Assembly: GCF_021134715.1 (NCBI RefSeq)
Contig: NC_060021.1
Location: 9,146,501-9,210,500, forward strand
Direction: 5' to 3'
Origin: Daphnia pulex
Lineage: Eukaryota; Arthropoda; Branchiopoda; Diplostraca; Daphniidae
DNA: 64,000 bases
The notes beneath the pieces were generated by a model that did not search any database, was not told where the DNA came from, and saw nothing but the letters and a program-made list of their open reading frames with translations. Shown here piece after piece: positions 1-13,379 of this stretch (positions are counted from its first letter, which is position 1; every line of letters starts with the position of its first letter). The position numbers and the translations under genes are program-made.

Positions 1-227
1 ATAAAACTAAAAAAGAGAGAATCAAAAGCCACCACACCAAACCCCACACTGTTGTCAGATTGTTTTCATCAACACAAATGCAAGTTTGATTTGGAAGGGG
101 GAGGATAATGATATTTCTCTCGAAGATTTAAAAAATAATTTCGTAATGAAAAATGAATGAACGAAGAGTGAACGAATAAAAAAAAATACTAAAAAAAAAA
201 TATATATCTTCCTTTCCAGACACTTAC

Positions 228-493
228 CGATGCCATAATTGTCTACAACTCCGAGGTGCTGGGTCACGTTACCCAATTCGTTGAATAGGGCCATGGAAAA
301 ATTAAACGATTTGGCAGAGTATTGGTAGCCTGGCGACGTCGTGGGGCCCCATTCGCACGAGCCCTGTTGGTCAGAGGCGTATGCCGTCCTGGATAAGAAG
401 CGGCGCGATTGTGGGCACGGGGTCATCATCCGCCTATTGTGGATTGCACGCGTTCGAATGGATTTTGTTTTACATTTTGCACCAAGAGCTGTG

Positions 494-524
<31 letters not shown>

Positions 525-2310
525 CCGTTTAGCTAATCAATTGCCGTCGTTTAATTTATTGTTCATTACTGGTCATCAGAGTGGGTAGGTTGAATTTTTG
601 TTTTCTTAAAATAAAACAACGATGTTTTTCGCTGCTGACGATGTTGTCGGTGCAGAGCGGATAACGCCGAGATCGGATAACATCCGGGAGTGGTAAGACG
701 AGAGACTGTCGACATTGGATTTTTCTACTCACGAACTAACTAACTAACGAACAAATCAGTGGAACGAAAGACTCGAAGTTCAAAGAGACAAGTGCAATAA
801 GAGTCGACTTGCAATCACGAAGCTTGACGTCATCGATCAATAATCTCCTTTGACGTGTTACCCCTCCCCTCTTCCACCAGCCCATACACCTCGCATGAGA
901 CGAGATATCATTTCATTCAAAGTCACCACTTCTAACGAATGGATATGCAATTCAACGGAAATTCTCAAAAAACTCAATCGACCCATTTAAATCATTTCTT
1001 CCTATTAAATCATTTTTGAAACTTTTCGAGGAAGCGATCTGCTGAGGATGGAAATTCGAGAAAATTCCCAGAGCGGATGATGTTGTGACGAGAAATCTGC
1101 ATGACCCGTGTGAAGGATAAGTTGACGCTCTTATTCAGAGAGCACGCTCCGTCTACTTCCCGGAAAAATCCAAATTCTTCGGAAAAACGGAAAATACGAA
1201 GAAGTCGAGTTCCGATCTCTACCCCCCTCCCCCCGTAGTATTTCTTCCATTGAAAACATCAACAGACCGAAGCCCGTTCCAACACGTTCGTGCGCAACGA
1301 GACGTACATGTGCCAACACATTGTGGTGCAGCTAAAGAAAGATTTTCGGTTGTGCAGAGAAAGGAACAAAAATAAAAATAATCCACGCCTTTAAAAGATG
1401 ACGAAGTGCTTCATCTTTCAAAGGCAAGAAGAAAAAAGGCGCACGCCAGCAAATTCACCACAACTCACTACTAGTTTCATGATGGATGACACCGATTAAC
1501 CGCTCACGTGCAATTGCGCAGGATTTTTATTTTCGGGAGAAAGAAAAAAAATCAAAAACTTTCATTCGGGCGTCATCCCCCTCCTCCTTCTCCTATTGCC
1601 CGAAAGGGACGTCAATGTCTAAAGAAGATGGATAGCTGAAAACAAAATTCGGTCGCTGACCTGCAGATAAACCATGGTGCATTGAATGAGGACGATTCCT
1701 CCTAACCTCTCAAGTAGATATTGCGGGGGAAAACAAACGGAATGCTTCCAGGAAAACACGTTTGCTTCTCTGAACTCCAAACGAACGTGAAAAAAAAAAG
1801 AAACGAGCGAATGTAACCAAAAACGGGGGGAGGAAATGGGGAGGTTATCGGTTGAATAGATCGTTGACAAAAAAAAAACATTTGGATCGTTGTGTCCCGA
1901 GACAAGACAAGACACACACGAAAATTGTTATAGCTCCCAATCTTCTTCATCTTCTAAAAAAGCGCAAGCGAGCAAAAAAATAAGGGGGTATATAAAATTG
2001 GTCATTTTCTTCGACTCTGAACTCTCCAAACATTTTTCACGATCGACCAGAGCGCGACCATAAGAGAGTTTCCACACGTCCAGACATAAAAAGACAAGAC
2101 TCGTCTAGGCAATAGTCGTTTGTTGTTAAGAAAGTCTGGGGAGATAGAGAAAGTTGCCAGGGAAGAAGTGAAGGAAGAGATAACTGCCATTTTAAAAAAG
2201 AAAGAGAGACCAAATCCACGTACCGATAAAGCCACAGAAGATAAAAACCCAAAAGCACGTGCAGGAAATCAACCGTAAGAGTAGTTTAGAAACACATCCG
2301 ATTTTGGGAG

Positions 2311-2341
<31 letters not shown>

Positions 2342-4535
2342 TAGTGTGAAGAGCGGGGAGAAAAATAGTATGACAAAGACTAACTGTGAGCATCGATATC
2401 AATGGCTGCAATGTGCTGTTTGACAGGCTGAGTCGGTGGCAGGGAATTGGCCATGTCGAAGACGAAGCTGAAGTTGCGCAGGCTGTTGCGGTATAACGGC
2501 CGGCTGTCGAGCGAATAAACGCAACTCCGCTTCCGTTGCCCGTCTTTTTTCCATAAATTTCTATACTCTGGACACGGACTTCACAGCCGGAAAGGGAATT
2601 TTGTTTTGTGAAGTTAAAACAAATAAGGTGGTTGGAGGGTTGAAGAGACAGAAGAGTAGAAATAGGACATGTACAAGAACAGCCGCGGAAAGACGATGTG
2701 ATTTTTGTGTGTGTGAGATCAGATGGAATTCGAGAGGGAAATTTGAAAAAAAAAAAAAAAGAAAACAGAAAAGAAAAAACAAGATTAGCCAACGGAAAAC
2801 GTGGACATGGAAGAAACCAGAATTTGAAAAAATAATTTCAGACAAAAAGTTACAAAAATTAAGTTTCGTTTGATACCGAATAAATTATAATTTGAATGGG
2901 ACGAATAGAAATTAAAGCGCGCGAAAAAACCGATTAAAAATTAATACAGACACAAATTCAGGAAAATTCTCGTAGAATGTCAAAACGGGAATCGTCGAAG
3001 GCCGTGCACAACACGTAAAAAGCTCACGATTTTTTTCGTTCACACATCGAAAAATAAAAAAATAAAAATCGCGACACATCATTCCATCCTACATTCATGA
3101 CAAACGAATAAACGTAATAACTCAGAGTATTATGAACAAGTGCGACGCGGTTGCTTTTTAAAGGGCGTGTGCTCGTGCAAAAACATTTTTTTTTTTTTTA
3201 ATTTTAGAAAGGAGTGATGGATATAAAAGAGAGTTCGAAAGTATGTAAAAATGAAGGAATAGAAGAGATAAGAAAGGAATTCAGACGTTCGGGACAACAA
3301 AAAAATAAGGTCCTGAAAATGGAGGACTATTTTTTGTGGATGAAGAAGGGGGGAAACTGGCATCGTACTGCGTGCTTCATGATTGCTCGATGCATCATGA
3401 GCCAAGGACATTGAATCTACTGAATTTTCAATTGAAGGGGGAGGAGATTTGGTAGGAAAAAAAAACGACAGTGAAAGGGTTTCTTGGCTATCGGTTGCTT
3501 TGTGTAATAAGACGGAGCCTTTCGGTGGAGGTTCTAGCCATCTTACGATTTGTGTGCGCAGTCTAGGCAAGGTGAGACTAGACCGGTTTTGGTAAGATTT
3601 CGCAAACGGGTTGATGGAGGGAGGGGGGTATGGGCTCAACGAACGATTAAGTCACCATCTTAAAAAAACGATGCAACCTCTTAAAAATGGTAAAAAATTA
3701 TGCAGATGATCTGCTTTTCCGATTGCAAGTTTTTTTTTTTCATCGGTGATGTCTATAAAAACCCCACTCTGACTATATTCGGAGCGATGTAAATTTGTTT
3801 AAAGGCTAGGCAATTTAGAATGATGGATCTTACCTCGATCGCAACGACACTTGATAAGAAAGGGCGTAAGTAGTTTCGATGGGGTTGTACGGCTCCAGCC
3901 AAACGCACTCGAGTCGCTCCCAGTTGTAGGAGGTGCATTGGAAATCCTTCACTCCTTGGGGAGGATCTAAAACAAACGCAAAGAAATTTCAAGATTGATT
4001 GAAGGTGTGGACTTTGACATGTAAAGAAAAAAGTGAAAACTCACATCCAACGTAAACGTGGCGGACGCAAATACCAGTGACGTGGTTTTGCTTGCAGGTA
4101 ACGCCGTAGAAATCGTGGGGTGGTCCGTTGGATGACACTTGCGATACTGGAACGTAGAGACGAATGGCTGTCTCGTTGTACTTTTTCACCGTAGGTTCTC
4201 CAGCAAGTTTGTTGTCGATGTAGAAACTGAGATTCTTATAGGAGCCACCCTGACCATCGGGGTGTGATGTATTCAGGACACAAAACATCTCCCATGGTTG
4301 ACCCTTTTCGATGTGAAGATCTCCAGGTGGTGATATCCCTAACAAAGACCATTTATCATGTAGAAAAGCTCATTGTCTCAATGATTCAGAACAATGCACA
4401 ACAATTTGACAGGTACTCACATCCTGAAGACAGAAATCCGATGTTGCAGTCATTTGCATGAACTGTCCCCCATAGGAGTAGCACTGTTGCGCAAACTAGA
4501 GAGGCACTAAGGCCTCCTCCAAAGTGTTTCGACAT
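228..4535 (-). CDS. dome: Domeless-type cytokine receptor (JAK/STAT), N-terminal part
   Basis: This is the 5' half of a single-pass type I cytokine receptor; in Drosophila, Domeless binds Unpaired ligands and signals through Hopscotch and Stat92E. Exons read on the minus strand are 4421-4535 (start ATG and hydrophobic signal peptide ending near GTVHA), 4045-4338, 3834-3966, and then either 2385-2578 or 228-433; phases join cleanly at every GT-AG boundary. Exon 2 has the Domeless-type opening GWISPPGDLHIEKGQPWEMF. Exon 3 starts the fibronectin-III cytokine-receptor module, with PPQGVKDFQC, SYNWERLECVW and LSYQVSLRS. The next exon supplies the second half of that module, with PCP and SC..W landmarks. 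The remaining FNIII repeats, the membrane segment and the STAT-docking tail lie beyond the left edge. The 3.4 kb intron 434-3833 is unusually long for this window. The family call rests on remembered Domeless sequence. Confidence 0.85.
2311..2342. repeat. GA microsatellite
   Basis: An almost pure (GA)n run with one AA interruption, about 270 bp downstream (in gene orientation) of the candidate domeless exon 4a start and within the long intron. Confidence 0.9.
2385..2578 (-). CDS. dome: Candidate alternative exon 4a of domeless
   Basis: Inside the long domeless intron lies an open 194-bp stretch that can replace the exon at 228-433. It begins after a TGAAG acceptor in the same phase as that exon and ends at a GTTAGT donor in the same phase. 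Its product starts SPCPEYRNL and continues RKRSCVYSLDSRPLYRNSL, then NFSFVFDMANSL and TQPVKQHI. The downstream exon reads TPCPQSRRF, then GSCEWGPTTSPGYQYSAKS, FNFSMALFNEL and VTQHL. Spacing and key residues match, so the two look like diverged copies of one exon. This is inferred from alignment and phase; no transcript evidence was available. Confidence 0.6.
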
Positions 4536-5643
4536 TTTTGTTTTCCCGAAAACTGTGTGGATTAAAAGGGATGCAGGAATCAGGGTGGACAGCTTTGACC
4601 AGAGAGCAGTCTCCTAAAGCATCACCATCTGGAAACATTCACACAGCAACAAGGAAAAAAGAAACAAAAAAAAAACCAGTTAGGTTAGTTTAGAAAAAAA
4701 ACTCACTCCAGGGCTAGACAGCAACAGGTCTTGGAGGAGAACCTAATGCACACACACTCTTGACAACAACCTTGTAAAGAAACAGATATTTTAGAGATAG
4801 GCAAAAAAGAAGCGGGCGAAGAATGTAGCTTAATCGCAAAAGAAAATCAGCGAAACCTGAATATGTATGAACAATTCCATCCCAGACAAGACAGAGAGCA
4901 GTGGAGATGACAATCCTTTGGATACAGTCCACGACACAATGAAACGTCAGGGAAAAACAACAACTGGAAAACGCTTCTTTCTCGGTCGAGAGATCTCACA
5001 GAGTTATGACGATTATGTCGCAAGTCAGACAACAACAACAACACACCACGCTTTTAAGAAATAGATAAACAAATTTACTCTTTTGATTTCTTACGACTGC
5101 GCCGTTAAAGAAATGTGAAGCAAGTCGTTTCGTGGAAATTCTATCGATAGGCCGTTGCCATCTTGAATACGAGGATGGGTAGTAATGGCTCGAAGGGGTT
5201 TACAGCGTTGCCAAATTTGAAAAGGCGCATTATCGATTTTCAAAAAAAAAATCCGCTATCAATAAAAAGAAAATGTCTGCCTCTAATATAAAAAGAACTA
5301 GGATCGTTAATAAAAAATTAAAATCCTGGGTACACAAACGTATATTAAATTTGTTCATGAAACTTGGAAGTTTCGAAACAAAAAAAACCCTACATTGTTT
5401 GAAAGAAACGAGCAAAGTAGAAAAACAAGTTGGATATGCGTCGTTCTCTCTCCTCAAATAGGTCAAGACAACGAGTCACTCACCAGGCAAGTTTTTTATT
5501 TCGTTCTTGGCATTCGTTTTGGTGCGTGCATTTTATTCACAGACTGTCTACACGGAGAAATCGTCTCTGCAATCAATTTTCGTGTAGATGTGTATACACT
5601 CCCGCTCAGCATTAATTAAAGGACCGGTGAGCCTATCGGGGTT
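4536..5643. other. Upstream region of domeless
   Basis: Non-coding sequence upstream of the domeless start codon. A CCACACAG acceptor-like site just upstream of the ATG (around 4547-4555 on the minus strand) suggests a separate 5' untranslated exon further right, which I could not place. No other gene is supported here. Confidence 0.4.
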
Positions 5644-5976
5644 CTATACTGTGTCTACACACTCGAGGCAAACACGTTGAGAGACATGCCAAATCCCCCC
5701 CGATTGAAAAATTTTCTCGTTTTTCAGGTTTAATTCAATTACGATTTCGATCGATCCTGCCTTTTTTAGCGTTTTCTGTGCTAAAACATCGCCCAAGGTG
5801 CTAGTCCCCGTTGCAACAATTTTTCTGATCGACATTGCCCCGAGTGAAATACAATATTTCTCTTGGTTTGATAACATCGTAATATTAAAAAACCAAACCG
5901 CCATTGGATTGGAAAGCATCCCGACACCAATGATCCATAAAACAACCGCACGCCAGCAGAGTACTCTCATCATCAT
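5644..5976 (-). CDS. Possible small secreted or membrane orphan ORF
   Basis: An open frame of about 110 codons. Three consecutive ATGs precede MRVLCWRAVVLWIIGVGML, which looks like a signal peptide or membrane anchor. The rest has no family motif that I recognise and contains one potential N-glycosylation site (NIT). It could be chance, an orphan gene, or a distal first exon. No splice partner was identified. Included only because the hydrophobic start is unusual. Confidence 0.15.
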   Translation of the reverse strand: MMMRVLCWRAVVLWIIGVGMLSNPMAVWFFNITMLSNQEKYCISLGAMSIRKIVATGTSTLGDVLAQKTLKKAGSIEIVIELNLKNEKIFQSGGIWHVSQRVCLECVDTV

Positions 5977-6365
5977 ACCGGTAGGCAAGCAATCTGTAGG
6001 CTGCCCCCACACGGGTGAATTATAATAATTCCCGACTATGTTTAGATATGGCCTTGCCGGTGAGCGTGAGACGCCCGAGAGCCACCCGTCGGAGAGACCC
6101 CTTTATTAAAACGTCGTTGGCTCCCGTAGCAGCAAACTCTCTCGAAGCGTGAAAGAGAGAGAGCTAGGAGCTAGGAGCTAGCTCTCCCGTCAACATCAAA
6201 CTTGTATCTGCAGCACTTCATTATGCATTCGTTGTGATCACAATCGTGAGCAGAGAGAAACATCGCTGCAATGGCGGCCTCCCAACCGGTTTTTTTAACT
6301 CTGGCGATATTAAGGTCGCAGTCGTCTATCCAAAGTGCCTTGAAAAAATCGCCAGGCTGCTACCA

Positions 6366-6384
6366 AGAGAGAGAGAGAGAGAGA
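6366..6384. repeat. GA microsatellite
   Basis: A short pure (GA)n run in the gene-poor region. Confidence 0.85.
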
Positions 6385-8932
6385 CTGGATAAAGAAGAAG
6401 CTCAAGTCGACGAATGAGCCGTTAAATATAAACATGCACGCGCGCAGTGTGATTCGATGTGTGGGTGTTGTTGATTCTGGAAGACATTCTCTTCCCCAAA
6501 CTTTTTCTTCTTCCTTGTTACTAGGTGAACATTTGCCAACCCAGCAGCAGCAGAAGGAGGAAGATCGCGGGCCGTGAAAAACTTTTTCTTATTCGTCGTC
6601 GTCTCACATTTTACGACGTTGCGTCTCTGAAAGTGATTGAACGCATTCCCGAGCAACAAAGTTGTGTCGGGAGGGTCTTTTTTAAGAAACCCGTGCCGTA
6701 GCGTCACAATTAAAAATTTCTTCTCCAATTATTAGTCGTCGGGGGTGGTGGTGGCTAAATAAATAAATTAAAAAAAAAATACACCACCCGCGCCCCGAGT
6801 TGCTAAGTTCAAAAATAGATACTGCCTTCACGGCCGCCCTTGCTGCGACATTGAAGATTCGCAAAGCTGAATAGAACAAGTAAGCGGGAAGAAGGCTAAA
6901 TAACTAGAGTTGCATGAGAAATATTTTTGATCCCGTTCCAGGGACTAGTAAGCCAGACATCATCTGAAACAAAAATGAAACATACCCTTTCAGACGCGCC
7001 GAAATCCGATAACTTTTTAAAAGGGGACGGTCTACACGCAGTCACGCGGGAGTTTCGCAATCGATGGGTTGCGAAAGTTTTTTTCCTTTTTTCAGGGTGG
7101 GATGTGGTGGGCGGGAAGATGGGGCAGAAGACGTTTCAAACAAACAAATAAACAACCAGAGATAAGCAGAGCAAACGGTCGTATTTTTTCGATAAATAAT
7201 AGATAAAAACCGGGGTATCTATCACGTAAGGTCACGTAAGTAGGACTGAATAACACGACGACACTGGGAGAGAGAGAGAAACGAAAATTGAACAAGATTG
7301 GCTGAAATACCCGTCCGATCGGTTGGAGTCTCTGAAACGCACTGACACAAACCAATGAAAAACCCGGCCAAACCCAAGGGCAGGAAAAGTTGGGAGACTG
7401 GAAGAGAAGCCGAGTTGCGCGGGTCTATCTTTTTTCGCCATCTGGTGGCGAATGATTCTAAAACCCTAAAGGCATTTTTACAGACCGTAAAAATGACATC
7501 TTCACCTGTTTTTTCTTTTTTTTTACGATTCTTCCTATTGTTCAGGTGCTCTTTGAGTCGCGACGGTCATTCCTAATTCATCCAGTTCACTGCCTTCCTT
7601 AACAAATCTTATCTTTTTGTTTTTTCGCAAAAGAAGTTGCCGAACCGGATCCTGTTTGAGCAGATGCACCTCCAGGGTTTTTTTTCCTTCCAAAAATTAA
7701 TATAGCCAAATAAAAAAACCATCAAATTAGAAATTACGAACGAACAAACAAGCAATGTTTCTTATTACACGGGGAAAAAATTAATAATTGAATCGGCGTA
7801 GATGAACGTGTTTGTCATTTGGAAAGCCACGAAAGGGGTTTGCTGTTGAATTAAAGAAATAGGAGCAGATCTTTTTAAGGAGAATGTGTTTCTTGACCTC
7901 AAGCTGCCTTGTAGGCTCCTTCAATCTTCAAACTGGGAAGGAGTGAAAGGAAGAAGAGAACCATCTTGTGCACCCTCTCGTTTCCGAGAATTCTATTTCA
8001 AACAAAAAAGACGCCAAACAATTGAGCCGAGCGGAGGCAGACCGCAGAATGGAGAAAAGAAAGAAAAAAAAAATACTTCTTTCTTCTTCTTCTTCGGCTA
8101 CGGGGTTTTTCTTATATTTCATATAAATTTTTATTTCAAATGTGTTGAGGAAAGGGGTGCTCATCTGGCCGGGAAAAAGAAGAGCTAGGGGTTTTTCTTG
8201 GAAAAATTTCCCGAGTTTGGGACGAACAACAACACAGTATTCTACACACTCCCACCTCAGAGCAGCAGCAAACAAACGCATTATCTGAAGAGAACCATCT
8301 TCTTCTTCCCGGTTTTCTTTTTTAACAATGGGAAACGATTTCTGTAGGAAAGAATATGTAATATAAAAGCTATTAGTACTACGACGCTACCGGGAGCGAC
8401 TCGCAAGATAACAAACAAATCGTGGTCATCAGTTTGTGCAATTTTATGGAGGAATGTAGTTCGGGAAGAAGTATACACAGGATGGCCTTTCATTTTTTTT
8501 TTTCTTGGTTGGAACATTTCTCAGAGTGCATGCGCCATTCTGTGATATTGATAAGCAATTTTTTTGTTTTTGACATAAATTGAATACTATCCAACTGCTC
8601 TCGGTTGATGGCCTTTTTTTATCCGAAATTTGAGCAAAAGACCCTTTGGGAAGTTTTCGATGACATTTGGACCTGTTTTGACGGTTCCCATGGACCAGAT
8701 TTAATTCAAAAAGGGAGAGAGGGGCACACATGTTGGCCCCCCTCCTCCTTTTCTAAAAATTTTCCGAGAATATTCACAGGAAATGTCTGTAAAAAGATTT
8801 TGTTTGTACCCCACCCGAAACACATCATTAAGTGCACGCGACGGAACTGGTTAGTTTTTTAACACATAATTTTTGTTTTTCTATTGGCCTACGGAACGCT
8901 TGACACTAGAAATTATAATTTTTTTTTTTTTT

Positions 8933-8958
8933 GAATTTTGAATTTTGAATTTTGAATT
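8933..8958. repeat. (GAATTTT)n minisatellite
   Basis: Four tandem copies of the 7-mer GAATTTT follow a poly-T run. This is a simple repeat with no coding meaning. Confidence 0.85.
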
Positions 8959-11900
8959 TGTGGGCCTATCCGGTTTTGTTTCTTCTAATTTTGATAAAGA
9001 GAAATGCGTTACAATCATTTTGGTTTTTTTGAAACACACGAAGCGCCGAAGCGGTTGGGTCTGGAATTTAAAATATAAACTCAAGTCAACCAGTTTGAGC
9101 ACAGCCGGAGAAAATGGAAATTGAGAATGACATTCCCCGCGAAGGGCCATCATTTATGAACTTTTACATTGAATTACAAGACCATTAAAGGACTTGGGAG
9201 ATGTACGCACACATCTATCCGTCAACTTCAAGAAACGACCAGGAATGGTCATACATTATAACTAGAGCATCGATGCCGCCAGGTCAAAATAAACAAAAGT
9301 CCTCTCCAAGAAGCAGATAGGTTACAGTCACATTTGCGATTGGCTTTTGAGGGGGGGAAAATAGTAATGGATTGCATTGCATACCAAAACGGATCAATGA
9401 CCCAATGATTATGACCCTCATTCGCTTCTGTCTACAACTTAATCACGTAAATTTTTCCAAAAGACACAGAAATATGCGATGACTCTATCACATACAAGAA
9501 AATCGATCGAAAATATGAAACTCGTTTTTTTTCCTTGTTCGTTTTGGGAATGGAAAAAAAACTTGTTCCCGCAGGTGCAAATGATTTCGACATTGGGCGC
9601 TAAATCAAGAATTTGAAAAGGCGTACGACGGAAAAGGGGCATAACATAATTAATGTTACTTGATTAACACTCTCTATTAGTGATTCCCTTTGCGCTGCGG
9701 CAGAATGAGATGAGTCCATTAACCAATTCTTCGTCATCGGCCTCAAAGAAAAAAGAGAAAAAAAAAAATCCTCTTCAGCCGTGATGCGGGTTGCATAATA
9801 ACAAAAAGGAAAACAAAAGAGAGCTGCTGGGCTTTATGTATGCCGCGTCCTGGCTGCGCGGATGATATTCTTTTCTCTTCTTCTTCTTCAAAATACAAAT
9901 GCTTTTCGCCTTCTCTTTCCTACAGTTGATGGACTTTTTCTTTGTTTACCTGGCCTGACACACACCTTAAAAATTCGTATAAAATAAATATTATTAGTAC
10001 AACTCGCGGGTCCATTTTTCCTCCCATTATGGAAATCTTTAATAATAAAGAGAAAGTCTATAACAAGCAAATAATCGACTTTTCTTTCTTTCCATCTTTT
10101 CTCTAACGTATTAGTTGGGTCCCAACTTTATTAGATTACAAACAAATGGCTGATTGATCGATCGCCCACTACTGCTTTAATAGCCGAGAGGCATGAAAGG
10201 TTGCAGAGTACCTTGTTTCTACGTCGATGAGTGCCATTGACCAATTTTCTCTACAGGAAGATTGGAACTGCGCCATTCGATCACCAGCAGTCAGCAGCTG
10301 AATGGCTGGGTAATGACTGACTAACGCCAAGTTAAAAGCCATTCCGGAAGCGCTTCCCATACAGAACCGGAACGAGGATGAATGAAGAACTTTAGACGCT
10401 TCCCAGGGTCCTGTTTACCCGGTAAAATGACAAAAAGTCTTCCGAGAAAAATCATGGGGCGAGAAAAAAAAAGTTTGGCGCGATGATGAGAATCAAACCG
10501 CACGTTGCGTGTCGATTTGAGAAAAAATAAAATAAAATAAAATAACATAAATAATAAAAAACGGAATTCTTTCCCTTTTTTCCTGGTGTCTCGGTTGCCG
10601 GAAAACGAAACTCGAATCCATCTAGCTGGAAATTTGTAGACGACCGGACAACGTGTCTCAGATTACTGCCCATCGAGCAGCGCAGCAGAACGGCAGCCAT
10701 GACCCGTGAGATCAACTTTTCATTCTTTCGACTTCTCAATAATGGACAAACCTACACAGTCAGCTGGACAATACACATGTCGAATTTTTCGGGGGACAGT
10801 AGGGGGGAAAAAAGTTTCATATTAATCAAGCCGAGATTATATGTTCAGATTCTAAAATTCTGGTGAAACGGCGACACGAATAGACTCCACGTTTCTGTTT
10901 TCGCATGAAACCTTCACGATGTTGAGTTGAAACAAAAATATAGACATCTAAATATAAACCAAGTCGCTATAAATCCCATTCCGTGAAAAATGGAAAGCAC
11001 TGCCGTTATTACTATCAAGTTCCGCATGCTGTGTGTTGAGATGTTTCGAATAACCACCTCATCATCGTGATCAACAACTTTTCTGCCATGAATAATAACC
11101 CCATTCATTAATTATCACTGAATGTAAAAATCTAAAAACTTCAAAAATGTCAAACTCCAAAATTTAAAGCAACCCACTATACATCTGTTTTAAATTACGA
11201 AATGAGCTTCGTCAAAATTTGTAAACACAATAAATGTGTTTACCGAACGATAATGAAACATCCTGGTCTCAAATCTCGAAAAATAAGATCGTTACATGGA
11301 CGTATACGTGTTGTTGTTATATATATATATCTAAGTCTGCATGCGCAGTAGATTTAAGCCGTTACCTTTGGACGGGTTTTTGCACGAGCTGCTCTCTCCC
11401 CAGTTATGCATTTTGAATCAGCCCATTATTATGCGGACAGCGCTGTGGCGTAGCAACAAGAGAAGAAAACAGACACACAGCGCCGGAGTCCGCCCCTGTC
11501 GTCGATATCAAATCCCTGATGCTCATACGTGTACGTACGTAGTGACCCGACGATGGCCGGGAGCGGCACGAAACAAACTGAAAAAAAAAGAGAAAAAGTT
11601 GAAAGAAAAAGGAGAGAAAATTATGCGACGAAAAAATACAAAAAGGAATCAGCTCCAGGCAGAAATCATAAGATGAGATAGTGTAAATGAACATCTTCAT
11701 ACTATTTTGGAGAAACTCTGGCCATGAAGAAAATAAACACGCGAACAACATAACACACTATTAAGAAAAAATCCATTAATTTTGATCTTCGGACTTTTGC
11801 GTCGCGACGAGTTTCACATTTGCATTTATCGGACGTTTAATCCGATTCAAGATAACCTTTTTTTTTAATGGTAAAAAGAAGAAGTTGGACTTTATGAGCG

Positions 11901-12788
11901 GATCAATATTTGCCGACTGTCGCCTAGTAGTTCCCAGCGATGTGAAAAAGGCAAACATGATAGCTAGATCACCCCATGGCATGAGATAATAGGCTTTTGC
12001 GTTGTTTTCTACCTGAGTTCTCTATCACTTTTCTCCCGACTAAAGAAATAATCGATCCCGTTGTTGGTTTCTTCTGCTCCTATGAAAATTTCAGTATTAG
12101 AGTGGAATGGTGCCAATTATTTATGCCGCGATGAGAAATCCTCAAATCCATCTTTGGCAAAAGCGAACCGTTCTGTTTTTTTTTTTTTTTTTTTTTAACA
12201 CCCTTTACTTAATATCAAGGTGGTATTTTTTAGGAGATAGCTTGCATAAAGATTTTCGGAATTTGTGTTTTACTCCGAATAGATGCGACCAACGCCTGAA
12301 CGTCCCAAGGACAGGCTTTTAGCGGCATCTATTGCAAATCGCCACACCCCTTATATAGTTACGGTATTATAACGTTTGTTAATAATATATTAAAAAAAAA
12401 GAAAGAATTTAATTGAAATGTTTAGAAAATATACAGGTTATTGATCAATGCGTTTCGACCAGCACTGAACTAAAAGGACTTTGTCTAGGAGCGTTAAGTT
12501 TCCAAAACTAGTATTCGTTCGCTAATTGCTCAACATTATTTGTGTCGAGATGGGGCGCGCTCGTATGGCTTTTGACGTGCAAATAATGGGGGTTTGATTG
12601 ATAATTCGCATGACATTTGCATGTAACGGATGAATTTCTTTGTCCTTGACTTTAGTTTTCAAATGAGCGCTGGTTCAATGTTGCCTCGATCGTACACCAG
12701 GTGACAGTCGATCGTTGAACAATCCGACGCACAAAAATAATGCAAACCAATGCAATTTCCCGGTTAAAAACTTAAATATCTATAAGAA

Positions 12789-13327
12789 ATGGCTCCCAGT
12801 GGTATGACCAATGCTTCTTTAGCTGGAGTTTGTGCAGCTTTTGCTGGAATATGTGCCAAATTTGCGCTTTCACCGGAGAACCCTCAAGTACTAGTCCGAA
12901 TCTTGGATCCTTACATTCCACCATCCTATGTAATCTAGACATCTCAACATTACTTTACTTCAGTAAAGCATTTTGATCACTGTTTACTTTTCACAGAACT
13001 CATGGATGATTAGAGGCTTTTTTGCATTAGCTACACTCACCTTCAACTCTCTGATGCTTACGTTGACTGCCAAGGCACTGCAGTTGTGTCCAACAACAGT
13101 TCAATCAGTTGTGACAACTTCAGCTGTAAATTTCCTAGTCACAGTAAAACAAATTCACTTCACAAAAATAATGGAATTTAAAAATTAATTACTTGTTTAA
13201 TCTATTACAGGGAATCTTGGGGACGGTGTTCCTTGGAGAGTATGTTGGTTTCATCGGAATTATTGGAATGATTTTCATTCAAGTAGGGGTTCTAATCATA
13301 AGTAATGAAAAGGAAAAGGTAGACTGA
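12789..13327 (+). CDS. TMEM42: TMEM42-like transmembrane protein
   Basis: A 134-residue protein encoded by three exons: 12789-12929, 12997-13143 and 13211-13327. It has four to five hydrophobic segments of the EamA/drug-metabolite-transporter half-repeat type. Visible landmarks are SLAGVCAAFAGICAKFAL at the N-terminus, FNSLMLTLTAKAL and VVTTSAVNFLVT in the middle, and GILGTVFLGE at the start of exon 3, which matches the TMEM42 pattern of AKAL, TTxxNF and GE motifs. Length is close to vertebrate TMEM42 (about 160) but shorter at the N-terminus. The biochemical function of TMEM42 is not established as far as I know. It is convergent with TIMM10, with only 52 bp between stop codons. Confidence 0.85.
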
Positions 13328-13379
13328 TGTTGATCTCATGTTATTACAAATTCAATGCTACATAAACACTTCATGTGAA

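Larger units (their letters stand above)
434..3833 (-). other. Long domeless intron
   Basis: This 3.4 kb stretch separates domeless exon 3 from the exon at 228-433. Apart from the candidate exon at 2385-2578 I see no protein-like reading frame, only A/T tracts and a GA microsatellite. Short open frames here are low-complexity (runs of Phe, Lys or Ser) and I do not regard them as genes. The size may reflect splice-control sequence for the alternative exons, which is inference. Confidence 0.55.
6013..12788. other. 6.8 kb without a supported gene
   Basis: Only short, low-complexity open frames are present. The stretch holds homopolymer A/T runs, a GA run at 6366-6384, a (GAATTTT)n run at 8933-8958, an AAAAT-type run near 10526-10555 and a short AT run near 11320. 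I see no tRNA, no transposase or reverse-transcriptase motif and no long repeat. It may be intergenic or regulatory, or contain untranslated exons. Confidence 0.5.

Noticed and set aside
2286-2845. Minus-strand open frame of 168 codons rich in Phe and Ser
   Set aside because: Low-complexity from poly-T tracts, and in a different frame from the domeless-like exon that overlaps it.
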